Below are positions 28,107-37,459 of a stretch of DNA of 64,000 nt, in pieces (the stretch's first letter is position 1; each line of letters starts with the position of its first letter). A program made the translations under genes and the position numbers. The notes below the pieces were generated by a model that was given only the letters and a program-made list of their open reading frames with translations, was not told the origin of the DNA and ran no database searches. Source of the DNA: G963704535 sp963704535 (lineage in GTDB: Bacteria > Chloroflexota > Chloroflexia > Chloroflexales > Roseiflexaceae); the NCBI GenBank assembly GCA_963704535.1, contig OY969916.1, positions 2,728,001 through 2,792,000 of the forward strand, given 5' to 3'.

Positions 28107-28717
28107 GGTGCTTGGTGGCGCTGATCGCGCGTCTCCTCCAGATAGGCAAGGATATGCCGGGCCTGTTCGCCCGTGAGGTTGCGCAGCTCCAGGTGGACGC
28201 CGTACAGGGCGCTCGCCTCACCCTTGCCGGTGATGCCAGTGGAGTGACTGGTGATGAAAAAAGAACTATCCCGCTCACGCGGGCCGCAGCCGTGGTAGGC
28301 CGCGCGTAGTGCCTGCACGGTCTCCTGCTCCCATTGCTTACGGCGCACATGTTCGACGTAGCGAGCGCTGGTCTCCGCAAACACCGCCCGGTAGCGTGGC
28401 AGCAGCCTGCGCCGGATCGCCTCCGCGATCGTGGGGGCATCCTTGCGCTCGTCCTCTGTGATCTGGCAGCTTACCCACTCGTAGCGCATGCCATCGCGCG
28501 AGAGCTTGCGCGGAACGGAGTTGTGCATTTCCCCAAACCAGCCCGTGATGATCAGGCGGCGCTTGTTACGCCGGAGCGTCAGCTCCAGGCCGGTTTCGCT
28601 TGTGAGCAGCGCCCGACCGCCGGAGGGATTGAGCGCCCATTCCTGAACGTCGTGGGCGCTCAACTTCTCGGCGATGTCGCGGCAGCGCTTGAGCCATTCA
28701 AGGTTTCGCGTGTCCAC
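28103..28717 (-). CDS. conserved hypothetical protein (204 aa, copy A)
   Basis: Begins at GTG 28717 (MDTRNLEWLKRCRDI) with GGGAG just upstream; the same start context is preserved in the second copy at 63982. Longer frames to 29161 overlap the upstream gene and translate to nonsense. The protein is basic and rich in Arg/Lys, with LTLRRNKRRLIITGWFG and EAIRRRLLPRYRAVF. The C-terminal block SSFFITSHSTGITGKGEAS is followed by GEQARHILAYLEE. It has no cysteine motif or membrane segment. Overlaps link it to both neighbours. Function unknown. Confidence 0.6.
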   Translation of the reverse strand: MDTRNLEWLKRCRDIAEKLSAHDVQEWALNPSGGRALLTSETGLELTLRRNKRRLIITGWFGEMHNSVPRKLSRDGMRYEWVSCQITEDERKDAPTIAEAIRRRLLPRYRAVFAETSARYVEHVRRKQWEQETVQALRAAYHGCGPRERDSSFFITSHSTGITGKGEASALYGVHLELRNLTGEQARHILAYLEETRDQRHQAP

Positions 28718-29165
28718 AAGTCTCCCTTTCCTCAACCACCACGCCGCGACCGGCCAGGTAGGCATGGGCGATCGAGAGCGCCCGCGGCTGGGCCTGTTGC
28801 CTGCTCCACCTGCGGCCACCTGCCGCCGGCCAGTCTTCGGGCAGCTCCGGCAGCGTGTCGCTATCCCGGAAATGAAAGGCAATCTGGAGCGGCTGACCGT
28901 CGAGCAGGAGCCCGGTTTCAACGAAGAAGATCGGCATCTCCTGGTGGTCGTCGCGCCAGGAACGTTCACGCCAGGCAGCCAGACAGGCCCAGCGGACTGC
29001 CTCGGCCTTGAGCGCGTACAGCCCAGGATCGCCGGGGTAGCCCGGCCAGTCCTTCGCGCCGGCGTTGCAGAGCAGCGCCAGCACGGCCAGGCCGTCGGGG
29101 TGGTCCAGGAACAGCGGCAGCAGATCGGCCGCAATGCCCCAATGCTCCAGGATGCGCTCACTCAT
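28698..29165 (-). CDS. hypothetical protein
   Basis: A 155-residue protein starting at ATG 29165 (MSERILEHWGIAADLLPLFLDH), an internal Met of a longer open frame. This start leaves a 7-bp gap to the preceding gene. The fold is probably alpha/beta with an aromatic middle (MPIFFVETGLLLDGQPLQIAFHF cut by short loops). Its end overlaps the start of the 204-residue gene by 20 bp. No family is recognised. Confidence 0.5.
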   Translation of the reverse strand: MSERILEHWGIAADLLPLFLDHPDGLAVLALLCNAGAKDWPGYPGDPGLYALKAEAVRWACLAAWRERSWRDDHQEMPIFFVETGLLLDGQPLQIAFHFRDSDTLPELPEDWPAAGGRRWSRQQAQPRALSIAHAYLAGRGVVVEERETCGHAKP

Positions 29166-29172
29166 TGAAAAT

Positions 29173-29748
29173 CTACTCCGCTCCACCCGAAGGGCGCGCT
29201 CCAGCGGTGTCGTCGAGCAGCGCCACGAGCGCCGCCATGTCGTCAGGCCAGCCGGCATCTTTGCAGAGCCGGAAAATGTTGGTGGGCAGCGGCAGCGTGA
29301 GCATGCTGCGGTGGTTGTCGCCTAGCTCGCCTTCGGGCTCGACCACCGAGTACCAGCGGCCGAACACATAGTCTGCCGGCGTCTGCTCGTGGTGCCGCAG
29401 CTCGCCGTAGACACACAGCCCGTCCGGCGCGACCAGCAGCACATGGGCACCCGGCCCGATGTGATTGGCCCACGCAGCAACGTGCTGGTTGGCCTCGGCG
29501 CGGACCTCGTTCAGTGCCGTTATCGCATCACTCCAGTTATCAAAGGTCGAGGCTCTCTCGCTGGCGCGGATAGTCGGGGTGCGGCGCACAACCGGCGTCC
29601 CGTCGGCCAGGACCAGCTCGCGCCCGCCCCAGGCGATATTGCGCCAGGTCGAGCCGGCCAGGTCAAGCCGGTGCTGGGTGCGCAGGTGCGCGGCGCCGTC
29701 GCCGCTCGTGGAAGTGTTGCAGCAGAGGCAGGTTACGGTGTAGCTCAT
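29173..29748 (-). CDS. hypothetical protein with N-terminal C2H2-like zinc finger; first gene of operon
   Basis: A 191-residue protein beginning MSYTVTCLCCNTSTSGDG with CxxC and HLRTQH, a likely zinc finger. LADGTPVVRRTPTIR follows. The same arrangement is found in the protein at 3148-4035. The C-terminal half has VLLVAPDGLCVYGEL and VFGRWYSVVEPEGEL. It is the first gene of the minus-strand operon, about 60 nt downstream of the predicted start site from the divergent promoter. A DNA- or nucleic-acid-binding role is possible but inferred. Confidence 0.55.
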   Translation of the reverse strand: MSYTVTCLCCNTSTSGDGAAHLRTQHRLDLAGSTWRNIAWGGRELVLADGTPVVRRTPTIRASERASTFDNWSDAITALNEVRAEANQHVAAWANHIGPGAHVLLVAPDGLCVYGELRHHEQTPADYVFGRWYSVVEPEGELGDNHRSMLTLPLPTNIFRLCKDAGWPDDMAALVALLDDTAGARPSGGAE

Positions 29749-29815
29749 GATTGGCCTCTATCGAATAACGGCTGTGACGCTGTGGCAGCCGGCCCGTTCT
29801 TAACCGGATAATTTG

Positions 29816-29880
29816 AGTATAGCACAACTCTACAATACTGTCAATAATGTATTGACAGTATTGTATATACATGGTATGAT
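29816..29880. promoter_or_regulatory. symmetric divergent sigma-70-type promoters over a 15-bp inverted-repeat operator
   Basis: The plus-strand promoter has TTGACA at 29852-29857, a 17-nt spacer and TATGAT at 29875-29880. The minus-strand promoter has TTGACA (29844-29839), a 17-nt spacer and TATACT (29821-29816). Both -35 boxes lie in the arms of TACAATACTGTCAAT (29831-29845) and its exact inverse (29851-29865), separated by 5 bp. One dimeric repressor bound here would block both directions. The plus promoter faces the small gene at 29910; the minus promoter faces the six-gene operon. Confidence 0.8.
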
Positions 29881-29909
29881 GCACTCACGTCGATCGAAAT
29901 GAGGGGGAC

Positions 29910-30221
29910 ATGAGCAGCACAACCATCATCCACATCACCGACAGCGGCATAGGCGCGATCCAGCGCTAGTGGGCCGGCTTCGTCGCCGGCATTGTCGCGG
30001 CGCGCCACACCAGGCAGCCGCGCCAGGACATCTCACTCGCCACCCACTTCAATCCGGCCACGGTGCTACCAGAGCGGCATGCCAGCCTGCCGCGCCTCCT
30101 GCTGCTGCACAACGACTTGATGACAGAGTTCAACATGTCCACTGCACAACACTACGCCGAGCACGGCCAGCTTGGGCTACTGCGTGAGCGGCTGCGAGAA
30201 ACGTGGCGGATGCTGGAGTAG
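29910..30221 (+). pseudogene. small protein (103 codons) with in-frame amber stop
   Basis: ATG 29910 follows GAGGGGG and a strong promoter. The frame reads MSSTTIIHITDSGIGAIQR, then TAG at 29967-29969, then WAGFVAGIVAARHTRQPRQ and on to a second TAG at 30219-30221. The part after the amber codon has protein-like composition (DISLATHFNPATVLPERHA, LLLLHNDLMTEF, GLLRERLRETWRMLE). Its position at a divergent operator suggests it is, or was, the regulator of the operon, though no helix-turn-helix is obvious. TAG ends ordinary genes elsewhere in the window, so genetic recoding is unlikely. Confidence 0.5.
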
Positions 30222-30781
30222 TTCGAGGCGATCTTGGATCGTGGGGTTCGAGTAGCAATGGAACTAATGAGTAGTGACAAGCGAGATCATGTATGGGCAG
30301 ATTTGCGGTGGGGATGCGGAAAGCGCTACATCAACCAGTTAGCCGGGACAACGAGCCCCGCTGGCTCTTTACACCGGGAGGAAACTACTACATCTTGTCA
30401 CACCTGGTTCTTGCAACACTTCCCGCTATCCGGCGTATATCTACAGGGATGTGGCAACAATTCGTTGAATTTCGGGCCATTTGACATAAGTGCCCTTATA
30501 GCCCGTCCAGGGTCAACTGGATGGTTGCTGGCTCGACCACTGTTCTGGGTTCCTCGGCTCTCCATCAGCGTGTGCTAGCGGCATAAAGTCCTGTTCACGG
30601 GAAGTGACGGAGAATCGGTGGCCTACCCAACCGCACGCCCGGTTTGGGGAGGGGGAGGTGGAAACCGACGAGCGAACGGCAAGCACGGCGCCGTGTCCCT
30701 ACTCCACGATAGAAACCCCAAGTAGAACCGCACACTGCGCGCATGGACACTGTAGCGACCAAGCCACCGCAGCGGCTCTCT
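30222..30781. other. interval without a supported gene
   Basis: Several short frames exist (for example 30234-30578), but none shows a family motif and a ribosome binding site together. Around 30640-30715 CGCACGCCCGGTTTGGGGAG followed by GGGGGAGG and a downstream CCCTACTCCAC resembles the region near the 3' end of bacterial group II introns, possibly a remnant. No reverse transcriptase fragment was found. Confidence 0.3.
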
Positions 30782-33700
30782 TCACGCTTCCACCGCCCCC
30801 AACACCTTCAACGCCGCTTTCTGTGCCGCGCTCACGCCGGTAACGCCCGTGATGTTCATCCCCGCATAGGGGCTTTCCACCTGAAACGTATTGACACACG
30901 CGCCAGTCTGGCTATCCCATACGTGAATGGTGCCGTCAGCGCTACAGCTCAATACAACCGCGCTGTCGGGGCTAAAGGCGACACTATAGACCACTTCGGA
31001 ATGACCACGCAGCACCGCACGCAGCCTGCCGCCGGCCACATCCCACAGGCAGACGGTACAATCGCTGCTTGCGCTCGCCAGGGTTGCTCCATCCGGGCTA
31101 AAGGCCAACGAGAAAATCCAATTCGTGTGCTGGCGCAAGAGATCGGGCGGTCTACAGCCGCCTATGTGTTGCCTATCGCCCTTGTCGGTCAGATCCCAGA
31201 GATGGATCAAACAGTTTCCGCCACAGGCCAGGGTTGAGCCGTTGGGGCTGATGGCGACCGCGAAAATGTCCTGTTCATCGACGGCCTGGACTGTTTTCCG
31301 CGCCGTTACCAGCTCGGGTATACCCGGCTGGGTCAGATCCCACAGCCGCACCGTACGTCCTGATCCGACACTCGCCAGCAGGCGACCATCGGGGCTAAAG
31401 GCCAGATCATAGACATACTGTGCGTTCGCCGCGAGCACAGCAACCAGATGATCCGCTCCGGTGCCATCGAGCGGCTGCTTTCGGTCGTGTCCCAGCCCCG
31501 TCAGCCTCCAGATTCGCACCGTACCATCGGTGCTCCCGCTAGCCAGCAGCTTGCCGCCCGGCTGGAAGCCGACATACAGAATGCTCCTCGTATGGCCGTA
31601 GAACGTTTGGAGGAGCTGCCCGCTCGTAGCATCCCACAGACAGATGCTTCCGTCGGCGCCGGCACCGGCGATCAGGTCGCCATCTTCGCTCAGGGCAACC
31701 CGGTACACCGGGCCGCGTTGCCCATGCAGGCTGCGGTGCCCCTCGGCCTGTACGCCGTGTCCCTGCCACAGATGCACGAGCTGATCGTAGCCGGCTGCCG
31801 CCAGCAGCCAGTCTGTCTTTGCTGCTGCGCCAGGAGTTGCCGCCCCTTGTGCCTGGGGAGTGCGCGCTATCGCAATCGCTCCCAAGGCGCGCGGTTGGCC
31901 GCGCAGCATGTAGAGTGCCTGGCCGGTTGCGGCATCCCAGACCCGGACTGTCTGGTCGTTGCTGCCGCTGACAAGCAGTTGCCGCGTTTCAAGGCCGCCG
32001 CCGACCGGTCGTCCCTCAGTGTCGGCCATCGGCTGCGGGCCAAACAGCACTGACCAGATCACGTGGGTATGCCCGAGCATGGTATGCAGCAGGTGCAACT
32101 GCTCCTGAGTATCGAGCGTCCACACGCGCACGGCGCGATCCAGGTGTGTGCTCGCCAGCATCTTGCCATTGGGGCTGAAGGCCAGGGCATCGATCGCCCC
32201 GGCCCTGGTTTCGATGACCTGGTGGAGGTGGCCCTCCGGCAGCCGCCAGAGGCACAGATGGCCCTCCCTTCCCCCGCTCGCCAGCATACGGCCATCGCCA
32301 CGTAATGCCACCGCGTCGAGCAAACCAGTTGGTATGATGATCGTCACGCCTGCCTTGCCCGTCACCACATTCCATAGCTGCACGCTGCCGTCGCGGTTGC
32401 CCACCGCAACCATCTCGCCGTCCATACGAAAGGCCACCAGCCGCAAACGGGTTGCGGTGGTGGCAAACTGATCGACCAGCCGGGGAGCAGTGGGCGTGCT
32501 CACATCCCAGACAAACAGCTCGCCGGTACTCGCGACACTGCTCAGGCGACGGCCGGCGGCGTGAAAGCTCACCGCGAGCAAGGCCCCCTGCTGGGCGTGG
32601 GGCAGGCGAACAGCGTGGCATTCCCCGGCGCGCTCGTCCAGCGACCAGACGCCGACGTGTGTATCGTCGCTTGCGCTTGCCAGGACCATTTCGGTCGTGC
32701 CCGCTGCGGTGGTGCGCTGTCCAAAGGCCAGCTCTCTGATCGCCTGGCTATGGGCCTGGATCACCCGGATCAACTGCTGGTCGGCGGTGCGCCAGAGGTA
32801 GATGTCGCCCTCGCCCGTACCAGCCGCCAGGTAGCTGCCGTCAGGGCTAAAGGCCGCCGTGTAGACCAGGCCAAACGGCTCGGTGAAGGTGCTCTCGATC
32901 AGTGCTGCTTGGGTAAAATTGGCCTGTGGCAGGCTGACCCCGCGCAGGTACAACTGGCGGAAGGTGAGCTGCGAACAATCGATGCCGCGCAGGTCTACAC
33001 CCAGATGCAACAACAGATGCAGCAGATTGGCGGCGGCATATCCGGGGGCGAGCGTGGTTGTGCGCAATCCGACCAGCAGTTGTTTCAGCCGCTCGGCTGC
33101 GCCCGTGCTGCCCAGGCGCCCGACAAGCTGTGCGGCAACCGCCTGGAGCAGCAGGCGGGTCTGGCCGGCACGCACATACTCTTTGGCCTGGGCCAGGATC
33201 AGGGCATAGCGGTTGAGGCAGGACTGCGAGATGCGTGCGATAAGATCCTTTGCAACCAGTTCGTCGCTGATGCTTTCAACCAACTGATCGGTGGCATATT
33301 CGAGCACGACGTTTTGCAGCCCAAAGCTGGCTGCATCGCTCTCCAGCAGCGAGCGCCGCTGGAGCGAGCGGACGGCCTCAAGCAGCGGGCGTGAGGCCGG
33401 CGGCTGGCCGAGTGTATCGCGTAACACCACGAACGAAACGGGTTCGCGCACAACCGCCAGCCAGAGCAACAGCTCGCACTCCAGGGGCGTCAGGCGGGCA
33501 AACTGCTGATCCAGCAGAGCGCGAATATCGTCGAAGACCAGCGTCTCGGCCTGTAAGAAGGCAGCGACATCGCCCGCGAAGATCGATTAAATCGTCTCGG
33601 CGACCAGTTTGAGCCCCAGTGGGTTGCCGGAATACTGCTGAACCAGCGTGCCCAGTTCAGCCAATGCGCCGCCGAGGCCGCGCGCCTGGAGCATCTGCTG

Positions 33701-35209
33701 CCCGGCCTCGGCTGGCAGACCGGCCAGGGGCAACAGGCCGACTGCCGACGTGCCCTCGTCCAGCCGGAGCAGATCTTGCGGGCGCTCGCGGCTGGTGATC
33801 AGCAGACAGCTACGGTGCTGCTCCTCGGCCAGGCGACGCAGCAGTTGCCCATAGCCTTCGTAGCCGGGGCGGTAGGCGCCGCTACGTTCGCCGCTCTGCA
33901 ACACACTCTCCAGATTGTCGAGAATGAGCAGGCAGCGCTGGCGCCGCGTGTGTTCCAACAGCAGAGCGAGCTGCTGATCGAGGCTGACTGGCACGGTCGG
34001 CGCCTCCTGAACAGAAAGCACGGACAGCCACTCCTGGAGCACCTCGTCGAGCGGCGGGGCATTCACCAGCGAGCGCCAGAGAATGCGGGTGAATGTCCCC
34101 TCCCGCACCCTGGTCTCGCCGCGGCTCTGGGCCTGGCCGAAGGGTTCGTGAGCTTCGGCCAGGGTATGGGCGAACGTGGCGGCCAGGGCGCTCTTGCCCT
34201 GGCCACCGATCCCGAAGATGCCCACTAGACGACAGCCTTGCTCAAGCACCCATACGTGCAGGCGCGCCAGCTCCACCTGCCGGCCGTAAAGCTCAATGCG
34301 TCGGGGCAGCCCGTGCGCAGCTCCCTGAGCCGGCCATTCTGCATGGTTGCTTGTTCCTTCTGAGCCGGCCGCTGCGCCCAGAGGTGCCGCTTCGGTCGTC
34401 ACAGGCCCGTCTACAGCCTGCACACTCCTGGCTTCTGGCGCGGGGCCGGCGTCGCCGGCCCGCTGTTTTCTGCTCCCTGCCCGGAGCTGCTCATAGAGCG
34501 CCTTCGTGTCGGCCAGCGGCTCTACGCCAAACTCAGCCAGCAAGATACGCCTGCATGCCTCGTACTGCGCCAGGGCCGCGCTGCGCTCGCCGGCCTGGTC
34601 GAGGATCACCATCTGCTGCCGGTGCGCGGGCTCCGACCAGGGTTCGAGCAGCAGCAGCCGGCAATTCGCCACCAGCGCGCCGGCATAGTCAGCGCGCTGG
34701 ACATACTCGCGCACCAGAGCGAACAACGCCTCCACCACCAATATGTGCAACTGCTCGCGCTGTTCGAGCACCCAGGCTTCAAAGGCGGGGGCATTGTGGA
34801 CATAGAAGCCGCTGAGAAACTCCCCCTGGTACAGATCGACCGCCGCCTGACGGCTCGCCAGATCCGCCGCCGGCCCGCGAGCCAAGCCACGCCGCAGCGC
34901 CTCAACGTCGATCCAGTGTGAGCTTGTGCGGTCAAACGCCACTGTCTGACGTTCGATCAGCAGGTAGTTGCCTAAAAGACGGCGCAGATTTGGCAGCACC
35001 GCGCGCAAGTTCTGCCTGGCCTGGGCGTCCGCCATCTCACCCCACAGCAGTGCGGTAAGGGTGTCGCGGCTGTGGGTCGCAGCGTGCGTGGTGACGGCGA
35101 GGTAGTAGAGCAGGGCCTGAGCTTTGGTGGTAGCAAACTCAGTCACTGGCCGCTCGCCGAGCAGGATGTGGGGCGACCCGAGCAAACTGAAACGCAACAT
35201 CTGGTTCAT
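30782..35209 (-). pseudogene. BTAD-NB-ARC-WD40 transcriptional regulator with one in-frame TAA
   Basis: One continuous frame of 1,476 codons starting at ATG 35209 (MNQMLRFSLLGSPHILLG), broken by TAA at 33589-33587 (codon 541). The N-terminus is an OmpR-like DNA-binding region (LWGEMADAQARQNLRAVLPNLRRLL) plus the BTAD domain (ALAQYEACRRILLAEFGVEP). The NB-ARC/STAND ATPase has P-loop GIFGIGGQGKSALA and LLILDNLE, ending GNPLGLKLVAETI-stop-SIFAGDVAAFL. The C-terminal half is about 14 WD40 repeats (for example LAFSPDGATLASASSDCTVCLWD). Such proteins sense a ligand through WD40 and activate promoters with direct repeats. The TAA splits the protein into DNA-binding/ATPase and sensor halves. Upstream Mets to 35422 cross the promoter and are rejected. 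Confidence 0.8.
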
Positions 35210-35228
35210 TGGGGCCTCTTCATGTTCT

Positions 35229-35272
35229 ATTTGCGTCCCATTTGCGTTTGATTTGCGCTGGGCTGCTATAGT
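35229..35272 (+). promoter_or_regulatory. SARP-type operator and promoter
   Basis: ATTTGCG occurs three times, at 35229, 35240 and 35251, exactly 11 bp apart, followed 9 bp later by TATAGT (35267-35272). BTAD/SARP activators bind heptamer direct repeats at 11-bp spacing just upstream of the -10 box. The predicted start site falls at or next to the ATG at 35279, implying a leaderless transcript. The array also lies 20 bp upstream of the divergent BTAD gene, so it may be autoregulatory. Confidence 0.7.
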
Positions 35273-35278
35273 GTGCCT

Positions 35279-35497
35279 ATGCAGCATCTCAATCCAGTCG
35301 GCAACTATACCTTCATCATCCGGTGTCAGGCAGAATATAGTGCTGCCACCCGGACGGTGACGCTGCGCTGCATTCTGGAGATGCCGGCCACAGGTCAGCA
35401 TCGCAGCTTCAGCGATATGCATGCGCTGCTGGCCGCTATAGAGGCCGATCTGCTGTCAATGCAATCCCGCCTGCTTCTATCAGAGCAGGAGCCATAA
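35279..35497 (+). CDS. small protein divergent to BTAD regulator
   Basis: A 72-residue protein: MQHLNPVGNYTFIIRCQA, then RTVTLRCILEMPATG, FSDMHALLAAIEADL and a short tail. The layout (two beta strands, then F.D...L...IE.) is typical of small proteins often found beside such regulators in Chloroflexota, but no named family is claimed. An in-frame GTG at 35273 is an alternative start. It is likely the direct target of the BTAD regulator. Confidence 0.55.
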   Translation: MQHLNPVGNYTFIIRCQAEYSAATRTVTLRCILEMPATGQHRSFSDMHALLAAIEADLLSMQSRLLLSEQEP

Positions 35498-36161
35498 TCA
35501 TGTGGCGCACGCGATCGTGCCGCCAGGGCATACACCGAGGCGATCACATCTCTATCGGCTATCGATGATGTGGATATGAGATCGGAAAGGGACGCTATCG
35601 TAGATCGGACAAAATATACCATGATCGGTGCGGCCAGTCAAAAGGCTCACACGGTATTTTTGCACGAGCGGCACACTCTTTTTACATGGAGGGCAATCGT
35701 CGTCGTTTCCAGACCTGACCTTGCCCGCACTCCATGCAAAGCATCCCTGTTTCGGGTGGAGCAAGGGAAGTGCGAAAAAGCGCGGCCCTCACTCGTTCGC
35801 GTAGGGTAGCGGCTATCTGCCCGATGCGGTCGAGACGTTTCCAGCACGTGGCTACGTGGGGTGGTGGCTGGTGGAGCTGGAAGGAGGGACACTCGTTCCC
35901 CACTGATTGATCACCCGTTGGCCCTGATTGCGTCTTTGGTTCGTCCTAGCCCCGGCACGCCCCGACCGCGTGCCCTCGTTCCGCCTGCTGTATTCGGCTC
36001 ATTCCCGGTGTGCTCCCTATAGGTGCATGCTTCCCACTGATGGCGAAAGAACCATTGGTTGGGTCAGGTTGCGCCGCCAATCCGTGCCGCTCGTCTGCGA
36101 TGGCGCGCGTGCGAGCGTGCGTCTCGTTGTGGGCAACTTGTAGTACATAAGGAACCAGATC
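35498..36161. other. interval without a supported gene
   Basis: A minus-strand frame 35682-35903 encodes a short peptide with MLCMECGQGQVWKRRRL, a possible zinc-knuckle remnant, but it lacks a good start. Nothing else convincing is seen. The TIGR03032 gene begins at 36162 behind AAGGAACC. Confidence 0.35.
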
Positions 36162-37277
36162 ATGACAACTACCACCGACCCGCTGGCGCAGGATCAGGAG
36201 CTGCGCAGTGTGTTCACCTCCAGCCTGGCCGAGATCTTCGCCCAGCTTAATATCAGCCTGGTGGTCTCGACCTACCAGGCCGGCAAGGTGATCCTGGTGC
36301 GCCACGACGGCGGCGCGGCGGCAACCAACGGCCACGCCGGCACGATCAACACGCACTTCCGCACGTTCCCCAAGCCGATGGGCATCGCCGTGAAAGGCAA
36401 CCGGCTGGCGATCGGCAGCCAGAAGAGCGTCTGGGAGCTGCACACCATGCCGGCGCTGGCGCGCAAGCTGGAGCCGGAGGGCAAGCACGACGCCTGCTAC
36501 CTGCCCCGTCGCATCCACATCACCGGAGACATCGATATCCACGAGATGGCCTACGCCAGTGACGACGAGCTGTGGCTGGTCAACACGCGCTTCGGCTGCC
36601 TGTGTACGCTGGACCCCGCGCACAGCTTCCACCCGCGCTGGCGCCCGCCGTTCGTGACCGCCTACGCGCCCGAGGACCGCTGCCACCTCAACGGCCTGGC
36701 GATGGTCGACGGCCGCCCCAAATACGTCACCGCGCTGGGCGCGACCGACACGCAGGGCGGCTGGCGTGCCGACAAAGCCCGTGGCGGCATCCTGATCGAC
36801 ATCGAGACCAACCAGATCCTGCTGCGGGGCCTCTCGATGCCGCACTCGCCACGCTGGTATGGCGGGCGGCTGTGGCTGCTGGAATCGGGCCAGGGCAGCC
36901 TGGCCGCAGCCGACCTGGAGGCCGGCACCTGGCAGACCATCTGCCAGTTGCCCGGCTTCACGCGCGGGATCGACTTCTACGGCCCGCTGGCCTTTATCGG
37001 CCTCTCGCAGGTGCGCGAGACGGCCACCTTCAGCGGCATCCCGCTGGTCGAGCGACTGGACGAGCGCACCTGCGGCGTGTGGGTGGTCAATATCCAGAGC
37101 GGCGAGACGCTGGGCTTTCTGCGCTTCGAGGCCGGCGTGCAGGAGATCTTCGCCGTGCAGGTGCTGCCCAACATCCGCTACCCCGAGATCCTGGAGTGGG
37201 ACGATAAGCACCTGGACCACTCGTATGTGCTGCCCGACGCCGCGCTGGCGGAAACGCCACTGGCCGAGGTGGTGTGA
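36162..37277 (+). CDS. TIGR03032 family protein
   Basis: A 371-residue protein matching the TIGR03032 family by its blocks: LNISLVVSTYQAGKVILVR, FPKPMGIAVKGNRLAIGSQ, VWELHTMPALARKL, DIDIHEMAYASDDELWLVN, FGCLCTLD, RCHLNGLAMVDGRPKYVTAL, GGILIDIETNQILLRGLSMPH and SPRWYGGRLWLLESGQG. It is probably a beta-propeller. There is no signal peptide, so it is cytoplasmic. Members often sit next to large surface or RTX proteins and glycosyltransferases, as here, but no biochemical role is established. The gene is separated from the first adhesin by about 180 bp of simple-sequence DNA. Confidence 0.85.
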   Translation: MTTTTDPLAQDQELRSVFTSSLAEIFAQLNISLVVSTYQAGKVILVRHDGGAAATNGHAGTINTHFRTFPKPMGIAVKGNRLAIGSQKSVWELHTMPALARKLEPEGKHDACYLPRRIHITGDIDIHEMAYASDDELWLVNTRFGCLCTLDPAHSFHPRWRPPFVTAYAPEDRCHLNGLAMVDGRPKYVTALGATDTQGGWRADKARGGILIDIETNQILLRGLSMPHSPRWYGGRLWLLESGQGSLAAADLEAGTWQTICQLPGFTRGIDFYGPLAFIGLSQVRETATFSGIPLVERLDERTCGVWVVNIQSGETLGFLRFEAGVQEIFAVQVLPNIRYPEILEWDDKHLDHSYVLPDAALAETPLAEVV

Positions 37278-37459
37278 AAGGGGGTGATGCGATGACCAGA
37301 TGACAAGGTGACAAGATGAAGGGGTGAAGAGGTGCATCTGAGGATAGAGGATGGACGATGGAAGGTGGAGATCGGCTGGTCTCCCCCTCTCCCTCTCTCC
37401 CCCTCTCCCCCTCAGCGGTCGGTGGTCGGTACATTATTTCGACAAAAGGAGCATCATCA

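Larger units (their letters stand above)
27123..28735. repeat. long direct repeat, copy A
   Basis: Homologous over 1.6 kb with 62368-64000 (same orientation, about 35.3 kb apart). It covers most of the 223-residue gene, the whole transglutaminase-like gene and the whole 204-residue gene. Identity rises towards the right: the last gene differs at only a few residues between copies. Confidence 0.85.

Noticed and set aside
30600..30730. Group II intron 3' end
   Set aside because: CGCACGCCCGGTTTGGGGAG is suggestive, but the paired domain-V half is poor and no reverse-transcriptase sequence is present. Kept only as a possible remnant.
35682..35903. Small zinc-knuckle protein on the minus strand
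   Set aside because: The CMECG motif is attractive, but there is no start signal, neighbour or recognised family; it may be a transposase remnant.
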